Shown piece after piece: positions 27,654 to 36,270 of a stretch of DNA of 45,074 nucleotides. The notes under the pieces are model-generated. The model was not told the origin of the DNA, made no database searches, and worked only from the letters and a program-made list of their open reading frames with translations. Position 1 is the first letter of the stretch; each line of letters begins with the position of its first letter. Location of the stretch: NCBI GenBank assembly GCA_013360285.1, contig JABWCM010000015.1, positions 1 to 45,074 of the forward strand, read 5' to 3'. Source of the stretch: Myxococcales bacterium. Lineage in GTDB: Bacteria > Myxococcota_A > UBA9042 > JABWCM01. The translations under genes were made by a program, and so were the position numbers.

Positions 27654-28595
27654 TTATCGGTTTCGGGAAGCGCCCGATTTGGGCGAAATCAATGTTCCGC
27701 TCGGATGGTGGGTCTCCAGTTCTTCAATGGTTTTCGGCCAGTCGGCTTTCAACAGGCGTGACAACGACCGATCCGCCAGCAGTTTTCCATCGGTTTGGCA
27801 TCGGGGACAATAGTTGGATTCATTGTCGGCATAGACAATCCGTTGAACCGAGGTGCCACAATGGGGACATGGTTGTCCGAATTTGCCATGCACGGACATT
27901 TCCGGGCGAAACGCCGTTATGTGGGTGGGAAAAGAATCGTTGGTTTCGGTCCGCAGTCGATGGGTCCAGGCAGAAAGCACCTCGATGGTTGATTCATAAA
28001 GGAGTTGTGCTTCAGCCCGGGTGAGGGTCGGCGCCAACTTAAATGGAGATTGTTTGGCGTGGTGTAAAATTTCATCTGAATAGGAATTGCCGATTCCCGA
28101 TACGATCCGCGGATCGGTAAACCATCGTTTTAAGGTGTGGTTGTGGGTTTGTAGGCGCTGCCAAAATTCATCAAACGAAGCATCGAGTACCTCCAATCCA
28201 CCGCGGTGATGGATTTGTAATGAATCCACACCACGATGAAGATGTAACGAGGCTCGTCTTTTTGTGCCGGCTTCCGTCAACACCAACGATTGGGTTTCAA
28301 AATCGAATGCACACAACCCTATCTTACCGGAAAGTGCACCACCGGCTTTGATGATTTTGAATCGGCCGGCAATCATGAGATGAATTACCGCAATGAGATC
28401 ATCTTCAAAATAGAGCACGATTCGTTTGCCGATCCGATCAGTCGACAAGAGCCGTTTGCCGGCAAAATCATGGATGGTTGGGGTCACAGTTCGTAACAAA
28501 AATGGATTACCCAACCGGATTTGCTGTAATCGTTGGCCGCCAAACAACCGGTGGATGGCTTCGTAATAAACAACGATATCCGGCAATTCAGGCAT
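27654..28595 (-). CDS. mutM: Formamidopyrimidine-DNA glycosylase family (MutM/Fpg-like)
   Basis: 313 residues. Removes oxidised purines and nicks DNA at the resulting site. Starts MPELPD, giving the N-terminal catalytic Pro after Met removal and the acidic residue of the family (here Glu3; the usual E6 is D). The helix-two-turn-helix is seen in SGIGNSYSDEILHHAKQSP and the C-terminal zinc finger as CPHCGTSVQRIVYADNESNYCPRC. Unlike typical ~270-residue members, about 45 polar residues follow the zinc finger (LLADRSLSRLLKADWPKTIE...). It is 15 bases downstream of a dockerin-module gene on the same strand, so a shared transcript is possible, though the functions look unrelated. Whether it acts as Fpg or a Nei-like enzyme is not settled. 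Confidence 0.9.
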   Translation of the reverse strand: MPELPDIVVYYEAIHRLFGGQRLQQIRLGNPFLLRTVTPTIHDFAGKRLLSTDRIGKRIVLYFEDDLIAVIHLMIAGRFKIIKAGGALSGKIGLCAFDFETQSLVLTEAGTKRRASLHLHRGVDSLQIHHRGGLEVLDASFDEFWQRLQTHNHTLKRWFTDPRIVSGIGNSYSDEILHHAKQSPFKLAPTLTRAEAQLLYESTIEVLSAWTHRLRTETNDSFPTHITAFRPEMSVHGKFGQPCPHCGTSVQRIVYADNESNYCPRCQTDGKLLADRSLSRLLKADWPKTIEELETHHPSGTLISPKSGASRNR

Positions 28596-28610
28596 GTGGT
28601 GCCATTTTAG

Positions 28611-29903
28611 TTAAAGGGGAAATGGAATGCCGGCACAGGTTTCGAAATTGGCCGCGCAGCCTTGGTTTGTAAGGCAGTTTTTGCAGGTCTGACTCGTGAG
28701 CCCGCCGAGACAGGCGTTAAAACATAGGGTGGTTCCGCAACTCAGAGCCGACGAAAAACAGCCGGTGCAGTTGGCCGATGTGCCGACCGTATTGGAAAAA
28801 CAGTTCGCAGCACACGCGGTCGGATTTGGGTTAAACACACATTGGGTTGCGCAAACCGTCAACGAAGACACGATGTTGACCGACCCGAGGGAAGCAAGAT
28901 CGGCCTCATTGATACATTTGCCCCATCCAGCGGGATACAAAGCATGTCCGGCGCACGTTGCGAACGCGGTCATACACCCGCCGAGGGCCATACAGGTTTC
29001 GCAAGCGTAGGTGTCCCAGGCGGCGGCGCAACTGGTGCTGCATCCCGCCGTTTGGCCACAGGTTGCAGCTCCGTAGTAACATAACGAGCAAGTCGCCGAA
29101 ATGCCGGTATCCATAGCAAAACATCCCATGATGCACACCCCGACGTTGAGTTTGCCGGCGCAGGCGGAGATACATTCCGGCATGGCGGTATACACATCGG
29201 ACAACGCGGCAGCGGTTTTGTCGTCGGCATTGGTGCAGGCATTGGTCGGCGGCAATCCATTGGCCGGAATCCCGGCGCATTGGTTAAACGCCTCGGTGCA
29301 ACCGGCATTGGCTTGGCAGACAAAACAATTGCTGGACGATGGATTGGTGGCACAGGCGCTGACACAGTTGTCGATGGTACAGGCCACCAGGTCACCAAAA
29401 CAGGAAGCGCAGGCGCCGCTGACTCCCGTTTGGTTTTGGACACAGGTCGCCGTACAGGCAGCGGGGTCGCCGGCAAACAGACAAGAGACACCACAGTTGC
29501 TCCCGATGACTCCGGTATTGACGTTGCTCATGGCAGCCAAATCGGCGGTATTGAGACACGCCAAACCCTGGGGTTCGCAGGCGTCGACACACAGATTGGC
29601 ATTGGCATCGATGACCGGATCCAAGGTTTGTCCAAGCACAAGTTGAATGGTCAACTGGACGTCGACCACCGAAAGATCGCCGTCGCAATTGAGATCCGCG
29701 TTGTCAAATCCCACCGCCAAACAGCCAGGGGTAGGAGCGTTATTCAAAATCGCAAGTACCGATACCAATTGGCATTGCACATCCACTACGGTGGCGGCCC
29801 CACTTTGGTCGACGTCGCCGGGTATGGGTAGACATTCTGCGGATGTTGATACGGCGGGCATCATGAGGCCAACAGCCATACTTATGGTGTAGTAATATCG
29901 CAT
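28611..29903 (-). CDS. Exported dockerin-like module plus three Cys-rich repeats
   Basis: 430 residues. Signal peptide (to about 22, STSA-EC). Dockerin-like module (about 28-110): GDVDQSGAATVVDVQC, DLNCDGDLSVVDVQ, DANANLCVDAC; the first loop has lost one Asp position. Then three repeats of about 100 residues, beginning ACLNTADLAAMSNVN, ACTNADDKTAAALSD and KCINEADLASLGSVN, each with about 11 Cys and ending in C...F..CAGI or CAGH. The repeats are not a family I recognise. A GGAG is near the start codon. It has the same orientation as the mutM-like gene that follows after 15 bases. The N-terminal module is the same as in four neighbours, so they probably share a partner or fold; function unknown. 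Confidence 0.83.
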   Translation of the reverse strand: MRYYYTISMAVGLMMPAVSTSAECLPIPGDVDQSGAATVVDVQCQLVSVLAILNNAPTPGCLAVGFDNADLNCDGDLSVVDVQLTIQLVLGQTLDPVIDANANLCVDACEPQGLACLNTADLAAMSNVNTGVIGSNCGVSCLFAGDPAACTATCVQNQTGVSGACASCFGDLVACTIDNCVSACATNPSSSNCFVCQANAGCTEAFNQCAGIPANGLPPTNACTNADDKTAAALSDVYTAMPECISACAGKLNVGVCIMGCFAMDTGISATCSLCYYGAATCGQTAGCSTSCAAAWDTYACETCMALGGCMTAFATCAGHALYPAGWGKCINEADLASLGSVNIVSSLTVCATQCVFNPNPTACAANCFSNTVGTSANCTGCFSSALSCGTTLCFNACLGGLTSQTCKNCLTNQGCAANFETCAGIPFPL

Positions 29904-30269
29904 CTCCGATAATTCTCCAGGATTTTGGCTCTGTTTGGTCCGTCAGATACGGCGGATACTCATTTCAGAGCGTGATCGGCAAACCATGGAATCCTATCAT
30001 CCCGAAACTTCCATGTCGGAACCATAGGACACCCTTCAACCCAATTCAATCTTGTTGCACCAAGGGGAAACGAGTCAAGAGTGGATGTGTCAGAATAGGG
30101 CTTCTCACGCGTGTACAAACGAGTGTGGCGAGACGTTGGCGAATGGATGGCGGGCCGACCAAAACCACACGAGCCCAGCCTTTTTGCCCGTTGAGCGCCC
30201 GAGATAGGGCATGACCAAAAGATGTAGACAATTTGGTGGTTGCAGTCCAACCATCGGTGGAATTAGGGG
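29904..30269. other. Gap without a recognised gene
   Basis: 366 bases between two minus-strand dockerin-module genes. I see only short inverted repeats (GCCC...GGGC at about 30195-30208, GGTTG...CAACC at about 30237-30251) and no T-run after them. An open frame of 78 codons on the minus strand overlaps the end of the upstream gene and has no start signal. It probably holds the promoter of the gene to its left, but I cannot point to a convincing one. Confidence 0.4.
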
Positions 30270-33200
30270 TTATGGTGGGCAATTATCCGCCAACCCATCT
30301 TTGTTTTTGTCCGCTGTTCCAAAAACGCCACCTATTTTCCAATTCATGGGTAGTTGGGCACTTTCGTCGGTTGACAATTCGGTGAGGGTACACTCGTTGA
30401 GACAGTCGGAAGCCTCATTGCAGTCGCAACTCCCCGGACCGACCAAGGCTGTAAATTCCTGATTTCCCAACAATGGTTGGCTTTCCATCTTTCCGTCCTG
30501 ATCCCGGTCAACCAAAACCCCCGCTGAGTTGAGTTGGATTGGCAATTCGGGCTGATGAACCCAACTCCCACCCTTGATGTTCCAGTGGATTTGGGGAACG
30601 ATGATTTGGAAATCCCACTTGTTGTCGTCCACCGATTTGAACCACAGACGTAAATCCACGAACAAATCCAGTTCAAAATCACCGCCTTCCGCACACAGAT
30701 ACCGAATGGTCATCTGGCCCGACGATGACCCTTGGACCGCCGATATAACAACAATATAGTTCAGTGTTTGGTTTTCTACTTCCACAAAGGCAGGCTTCGT
30801 TGTAGTCAAACCCAATGCTTCAACGGTTATGGGAGTGTCCACGGTTTGCCCACAATCGGACAAATGGATCGAAACGGGTTCGGGGCGGGTCAGAATCAAC
30901 GACGTATCTCCCAACGCACCTTTGGGGTCGGTGACCAACGGTTTGGGAATGATTTCCAGTTGGCCATTCCATTGGCCAAACCCCACGCCGGGAATCCAAA
31001 ACTCCATCGGCGTTTTTGCGAAGTCCAAAATGGTTGGTTCCGTACCCAATTGATACGGGTCGACTCCCGCCGCGATGTCGAGATTTCCACAATCCGCCAT
31101 ACAATCGCCGGGGTCACAGAGTTGGTCACCACACAAACCCGCACCGGGGTCACATTGTTTACTACACGGGTAAGTTAAATGAACACAACCGTCGGTAATC
31201 GTACAAATATCATCCGTACAAATCTCGCCGTCGGCACACAGATCCGGTTGAGGGGTAAATACACATCCCGATTGTTTGTTGCAGACGTCGTCGGTACAGT
31301 CAATACCGTCATCACACTGTATCGGAACATGGATGCAGGAAAGATAAGGTATACAACTGTCGTTGGTACATAGGTCGCCGTCACTACAAAGTTTGGGTAC
31401 TCCGGGAGTACATCCGATGTCTGGATGACAGCCTTCGATGCCGGTACATGGATCAAAATCGTCACATTGTATCGACAGACTCAAACACCCCGCCTGTGGA
31501 TCACACACCGCGGTGGTGCACAGATTGTTGTCGTCTTCACATTGCGAATGATCGGGTAGATGTTGGCAACCGATTCCCGGTGTACACACGGTCTGGGTAC
31601 ATACAACGGTGTCATCTTCACATTCCAATGGAGCCGACTTACATCCGGCTGTGGGGTGGCAACCATCCTCAGTACAAAAATCCCCATCGTTACAATCCGT
31701 GGGAGTATGAAGACACAACTGGGTCGCCGGATCACACTGGTCGATGGTGCATACATTGCCGTCATCACATTGGCCGGGGTTTTGACCACACTGCGCTGGA
31801 GTTAAGATAACAACTCCGTGTTTTACATAACCCGGCATGGTGACGGCGAATTGGGTCGCCCCAACGATGTTGTCGGCAAACACCCACAACGGATCGTTCG
31901 GGGGGACCGTTTCGCTGAGCCGTAACCGGAGTGTGATCCAGTCGGCATTACCCTGAACCTGACCTTGCGCCAGAACTCCTTCGGTCAAGGGAATGTCTGG
32001 CGCGGAAAACTGCACTGCGGCGATAACTTGGTTTGTGGATTCTTCACTGTTTTCAGCCGGCCCGACTAAGACGACCGCGCCGGATGGTAAGCTGTTTGGG
32101 GGAGTTTCCACAAACGAACATTTGTTGTCGTCACCACAATCAACCCACCCCCATTGGGTGGAGGTGACCAATGAGGAGTCCCACCAGGTTTTGAGTTGAA
32201 TCGAAGTGGGTGCGGGGGAATTTTGGGTATCCCGTACGACCCGAATGGGGCAGTCCACCCATTGTCCCTGTCCCCCCGACACCGCACAAAGAACTCCTTC
32301 GGGCAGACAATCGCCGGTGTTTTTCGGAGCGATGAGACATCCAGCGGAAAGATCACATACCGCCTCGGTGCATTCCTCGTTTGAGGTCGGGCAAAGGGCG
32401 GCGAGGGGGGTATGGGTACATCCCCACAACGGATCGCAGTGATCGACCGTGCAGGAAACGTCGTCATGGCAGTCTGGTGGCTTGGAAACAACGCATCCCG
32501 ATGTCGTACAAATTTCAGTGCCGTTACACAGATCCCCATCCTGACACGGTTCGTGGTTGGGTACCGATAGACATCCCGTTCCAACAACACATTGTTCAAT
32601 GGTGCACGTTACGCCATCCGTGGGGCACAACGCAAATAGGGGAATGTGGGTACATTCTCCCGTCGTGGTATTACATTGATCGAGTGTACAATCGATGCCG
32701 TCGTCGCACACGGCTTCCATTCCAACACAGGTGGGTGGGGAAAGCACCATCACCCCTTTGAGTATCGATCCATTCATGGGGGCCGGGGCTGAGGTGGTAC
32801 CCTTGATGGATGTTGCGGTCACCGCCATGGGGGATGTCGGGTCAATATCCGTCAACAATTCAAATCGGATCAGAAAGAGGTCGGCATTGCCGACCAAGCT
32901 CCCCCCCTCAAACCAGGCTGGACTCACAGGCGCGGCGCCGGCGGCAAAGGACATGAGCGCAACCGTTCCTTGCCCATTCCAATCAGACCACTGGGTTGGC
33001 CCGGTCACCAAAAATTGGCCTCCCGGTTCGACAACTCCGGGGGGCATCGGGGAGTCGGCGACAAAGGCACCTGTTGGTTGTAATGATTCGGAATTATAGG
33101 TTAAATCAAACTGGAGACCCGTCGCATCGGGAGTTGCTGCGGTGCTTTTCGCCACCCGGATGGGACAATCCACCATCTGTCCGGCTAGTCCCCACACCAT

Positions 33201-34952
33201 ACACACGGCGTTTTCGGAAAAACATTCCCCATCCTTTTTGGGCCACAATTCACATCCTGTGGCCAGGTTGCATACGGGTTCGGAGCAGGGGGAACCGTCG
33301 TGGGGACACAACGTGTTGGCCGCGACATAAAAACACCCATCGTGGGGATCACATCCGTCGATGGTGCAGGTTACCCCATCATTACAATTGGCGGCAAACC
33401 CCGGCAGACATCCGACGGTGGCCAAACAGATTTCCTTACCATTACATTGGTCCCCATCTTGGCATAACTCGGCGTTTTCAAATGACAGACACCCCATCGT
33501 TTTGTCGCATATTGGTTGGGTGCACGCAACCGAGTCGTTGTCTTGACAAAAAGAATCCTGGGGCACAAAAACGCAGCCGAACTGAGGGTCGCAACTGTCG
33601 AGAGTGCATGGGATTCCGTCATGACATACGGCCGGCGACCACTGGCATCCTAGAGTCGCGTCACAACTTTCCGTGATACATGCGTTGCCGTCTTCGCAAC
33701 TCATCGAAGTAAACGCACACTGCTGGGTCGTCGGGTCACACACGTCGATAGTGCACACGTTATCATCATTACAACTGCCGGGAAATAAACCACAATTCTT
33801 AGCTTGAACAACGATGGCACCGGCTTCCACTGTTCCGATCAACGGTTGGGCCCATGCTGTTGCCGCACCAATATTGTTTACCGATACGGATGTGGGGGTC
33901 ATGGGGGGCACGTCATCGATGACCTTAAAATGAAACGTCAACAACTCACTTTTCCCCACAATGGTGCCGGTGGGTTCCATAACGGCGGTAGACAAGGGGG
34001 CCGGGTTGGGGGTGAACGCCCACAAGATGACTTTTCCTTGGCCGGTCCACGACGGAACAATAGGCGGATCAAAGGTGAGTTGTTGCCCCCCAGGCTCAAC
34101 GGTCTGAGGAGGGGCGATTTGTGGGGAACAGATCCCATCGACGCAGGATTGTACCGTAACCCCAAGGGGACGGAGTTTTTCTGCGTCATAACTCAGGTCA
34201 AACGACAAGGCGGATGGTGGTGGGGTGTGGATGGTCCTGTTGGTTAGGTGAATGGTGCATGTTTTGACCTCACCCAATTGAGCCGACCATTGGCACACCA
34301 CACCGGATTGTAAACAAGCCGGCGTCGATTTGGGCAAAAACTGACACCCCGAATCCGGCTGACATACCGCTTCTGAACATGGGTTGTAAACCGGACACAG
34401 GGTGTTGTGGGGAACGTGGGTGCAACCCGTGTTTTCGGTACACAGGTCGACAGTGCAGGCAACTCCGTCGTCACACTCCGAATCAATGGGGACAAACACA
34501 CAACCGAGGGTGGGAACGCAGTGGTCGATGGTGCAGGCGACCCCATCGTCGCATTCCCCCATCCCGCACAACACTGGCTCACAGGTATCCACACATTGAT
34601 TTCCGTCGGAATCGACGGCCGGATCCAATTGGCCTGACAACGCGAGCAGGATGGTATTGACGGCGTCCACTATCGAAATGGAGCCGTCACAATCCAGGTC
34701 GGCGCCGGGTGGATTCACTTTGTAACATAAGGGAAAGGGCGATTGCCTGCCGCCAAGCGACCACAACGTTCCCAGGATTTGGCATTGGACATCGACCACA
34801 TTGGTTTCGACTGATCCAGCCACATCGCCGGGGGGATCGAGGCAGACGGCATAAGCAGTGGGCGCATAACCGAGCAAAAAAAGTGCCGAAAAGAAAACTC
34901 CCCACGAAACGGTCAATTCGTGCTGCCGGTGTTGGGATTTGATCGTCATCAT
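30270..34952 (-). CDS. Giant exported protein with a dockerin-like module and three cohesin-like domains
   Basis: About 1560 residues. The frame is open from 35168, but that part overlaps the upstream gene; GGGGGA stands before the ATG pair at 34952/34949, where MMTIKSQHRQHEL begins a signal peptide ending AYA (about 36). Dockerin-like module (about 41-120): GDVAGSVETNVVDVQC, DLDCDGSISIVDAV, DSDGNQCVDTC. Cys-rich units (CDDGVACTIDHC) link three ~165-residue beta domains (about 214-382, 579-744, 886-1054). Each has the cohesin-like order: CTIHLTN or CPIRV strand, LSFDLSYDAEKLRP / LQFDLTYNSESLQP, GQGKVILWAF / GQGTVALMSF, a LLTFHFKV or LFLIRFEL strand and a final GAIVV/GVMVL strand. The C-terminal 250 residues are beta-rich and unrecognised, ending DKNKDGLADNCPP. 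Starts 11 bases after the stop of the MopE-like gene, hence an operon. Possibly a scaffold for dockerin-bearing neighbours (inference). Confidence 0.87.
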   Translation of the reverse strand: MMTIKSQHRQHELTVSWGVFFSALFLLGYAPTAYAVCLDPPGDVAGSVETNVVDVQCQILGTLWSLGGRQSPFPLCYKVNPPGADLDCDGSISIVDAVNTILLALSGQLDPAVDSDGNQCVDTCEPVLCGMGECDDGVACTIDHCVPTLGCVFVPIDSECDDGVACTVDLCTENTGCTHVPHNTLCPVYNPCSEAVCQPDSGCQFLPKSTPACLQSGVVCQWSAQLGEVKTCTIHLTNRTIHTPPPSALSFDLSYDAEKLRPLGVTVQSCVDGICSPQIAPPQTVEPGGQQLTFDPPIVPSWTGQGKVILWAFTPNPAPLSTAVMEPTGTIVGKSELLTFHFKVIDDVPPMTPTSVSVNNIGAATAWAQPLIGTVEAGAIVVQAKNCGLFPGSCNDDNVCTIDVCDPTTQQCAFTSMSCEDGNACITESCDATLGCQWSPAVCHDGIPCTLDSCDPQFGCVFVPQDSFCQDNDSVACTQPICDKTMGCLSFENAELCQDGDQCNGKEICLATVGCLPGFAANCNDGVTCTIDGCDPHDGCFYVAANTLCPHDGSPCSEPVCNLATGCELWPKKDGECFSENAVCMVWGLAGQMVDCPIRVAKSTAATPDATGLQFDLTYNSESLQPTGAFVADSPMPPGVVEPGGQFLVTGPTQWSDWNGQGTVALMSFAAGAAPVSPAWFEGGSLVGNADLFLIRFELLTDIDPTSPMAVTATSIKGTTSAPAPMNGSILKGVMVLSPPTCVGMEAVCDDGIDCTLDQCNTTTGECTHIPLFALCPTDGVTCTIEQCVVGTGCLSVPNHEPCQDGDLCNGTEICTTSGCVVSKPPDCHDDVSCTVDHCDPLWGCTHTPLAALCPTSNEECTEAVCDLSAGCLIAPKNTGDCLPEGVLCAVSGGQGQWVDCPIRVVRDTQNSPAPTSIQLKTWWDSSLVTSTQWGWVDCGDDNKCSFVETPPNSLPSGAVVLVGPAENSEESTNQVIAAVQFSAPDIPLTEGVLAQGQVQGNADWITLRLRLSETVPPNDPLWVFADNIVGATQFAVTMPGYVKHGVVILTPAQCGQNPGQCDDGNVCTIDQCDPATQLCLHTPTDCNDGDFCTEDGCHPTAGCKSAPLECEDDTVVCTQTVCTPGIGCQHLPDHSQCEDDNNLCTTAVCDPQAGCLSLSIQCDDFDPCTGIEGCHPDIGCTPGVPKLCSDGDLCTNDSCIPYLSCIHVPIQCDDGIDCTDDVCNKQSGCVFTPQPDLCADGEICTDDICTITDGCVHLTYPCSKQCDPGAGLCGDQLCDPGDCMADCGNLDIAAGVDPYQLGTEPTILDFAKTPMEFWIPGVGFGQWNGQLEIIPKPLVTDPKGALGDTSLILTRPEPVSIHLSDCGQTVDTPITVEALGLTTTKPAFVEVENQTLNYIVVISAVQGSSSGQMTIRYLCAEGGDFELDLFVDLRLWFKSVDDNKWDFQIIVPQIHWNIKGGSWVHQPELPIQLNSAGVLVDRDQDGKMESQPLLGNQEFTALVGPGSCDCNEASDCLNECTLTELSTDESAQLPMNWKIGGVFGTADKNKDGLADNCPP

Positions 34953-34963
34953 CACGGATCCCC

Positions 34964-36133
34964 CTAATAACAATATTGCGTCGCGTTGTTGTTTTTGGCA
35001 GAACAGTAGGGATACCCCGGTTGCCATTGACTGCATGACGACCGAAAAATGCCGGTCCCACCGCATGGGGGAACAACATCTACCCATCCGACTTCTCCCC
35101 AACTGCATGCCGAAAGATAACAGGGGCCAACGATGAACTCCGAATATTTTGTTTGTTTTCCATCGCAATTGTAATCAAAACTGCCGTCCCCACGATGAAC
35201 CGGTTGCGAGATATTGGACCCGGGGTAGACCTTGTTGTTGAGATCATAACAATCACCCGCCTGGGGCACTATCCACGGCGGGTAGGGTCCGCAGGAACAA
35301 ACGTGGTTGCCTTTGTCGTTGCCGAAACCGTCGTTGTCTTGGTCCAAATAGTGGAGTTGGCAGTCCGCGGCGTTGAGTTCGTCGGTTTCCCCATCGCAGT
35401 CGTCGTCTATCCCATTACATAATTCGGTGTGGTTGATTTCTTCCTGACACGTCGTTCCGGTGCCGGCCTGATTACAAACCGTCAGACCTGATTTACATTT
35501 GTCGGTGTCCGGCCCATCACAGGCAAGGCCTACGACAAACCCTTCGTCGGTTTGGCCGTCGCAGTCGTCGTCGAGTCCATTACATACTTCCGGAGAATTG
35601 GTGTCCCCTTGGCAAAAAGTTCCGGTTTGTAAACCGTTACATACCAGAATCCCGTTTTTGCAGGCATCGCCATCGGGGCCGTCACAAACGATGCCTAAAT
35701 TAAATCCTTCGTCGATGACAAAATCGCAGTCGTCGTCGATTCCGTTACACAATTCGGGAGTAGCCGGCGAGTTTTGGCAATTGTCGACAAAGTTGTCCCC
35801 ATTGGCGTCGAGGTCGGGGTCCAAGGGTGCGTTGACCAACCATCGCAGAAAGATCAAAATATCCACGATATCTGTCGAAAAATCACAATTGGCGTCGGCC
35901 AACGACAACGTACCTTGGGCGCAGGTTACGGCGGCTTGAGGTAAGGATTGCTGCTGATAAAACGCGACGTTGACTGCGCATTGAACGTCGACAATATCGG
36001 TGATGCCATCGCCGGTGATGTCGCCGGCTTGGGCGGTGTTGCAGGTTGCAACGGCTACGGTTGGTAACATAAGAACGGGCAGGGCGGACAAACCGACCCC
36101 ACAAAGAAGGGCGATGATGGTGGACTGATTCAT
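34964..36133 (-). CDS. Exported dockerin-like module plus MopE-like CNGxDDDCDG repeats
   Basis: About 389 residues. Start at ATG 36133 (MNQSTIIALLCGVG) with AAAGAGG upstream; the frame is open further to 36184. Signal peptide to about 30. Dockerin-like module (about 37-118): GDITGDGITDIVDVQC, DANCDFSTDIVDIL, DANGDNFVDNC. Three MopE-type metal-binding repeats follow: ELCNGIDDDCDFVIDEGF, EVCNGLDDDCDGQTDEGF, ELCNGIDDDCDGETDELN, with a fourth partial DYNCDGK. MopE of Methylococcus is a surface copper-binding protein with this repeat, but the repeat is widespread and the bound metal here is unknown (Ca is as likely). The C-terminus has about ten Cys and aromatic residues. First gene of a pair with the cohesin-like protein. 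Confidence 0.83.
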   Translation of the reverse strand: MNQSTIIALLCGVGLSALPVLMLPTVAVATCNTAQAGDITGDGITDIVDVQCAVNVAFYQQQSLPQAAVTCAQGTLSLADANCDFSTDIVDILIFLRWLVNAPLDPDLDANGDNFVDNCQNSPATPELCNGIDDDCDFVIDEGFNLGIVCDGPDGDACKNGILVCNGLQTGTFCQGDTNSPEVCNGLDDDCDGQTDEGFVVGLACDGPDTDKCKSGLTVCNQAGTGTTCQEEINHTELCNGIDDDCDGETDELNAADCQLHYLDQDNDGFGNDKGNHVCSCGPYPPWIVPQAGDCYDLNNKVYPGSNISQPVHRGDGSFDYNCDGKQTKYSEFIVGPCYLSACSWGEVGWVDVVPPCGGTGIFRSSCSQWQPGYPYCSAKNNNATQYCY

Positions 36134-36270
36134 GGTGCGACCTCTTTTGAAATCGGTGGTGGGTATTTCCACCCGGATGGCCACACTACATCAGAAAAAA
36201 GATCCGCGTCGTACTGTCAAAAAGTGGAGGGTCGGGACTATACGGAGGTAAAGGTGCGGGCTGGGAACCG

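Noticed and set aside
30046-30282. 78-codon minus-strand frame in the gap after the cohesin-like gene
   Set aside because: Begins inside the neighbouring gene, has no start signal and no recognisable domain. I could not exclude a gene remnant, but do not support it.
34953-35168. N-terminal extension of the cohesin-like protein
   Set aside because: It overlaps the coding end of the MopE-like gene in another frame, is Arg/Trp/Met-rich, and the signal peptide with GGGGGA starts only at 34952.
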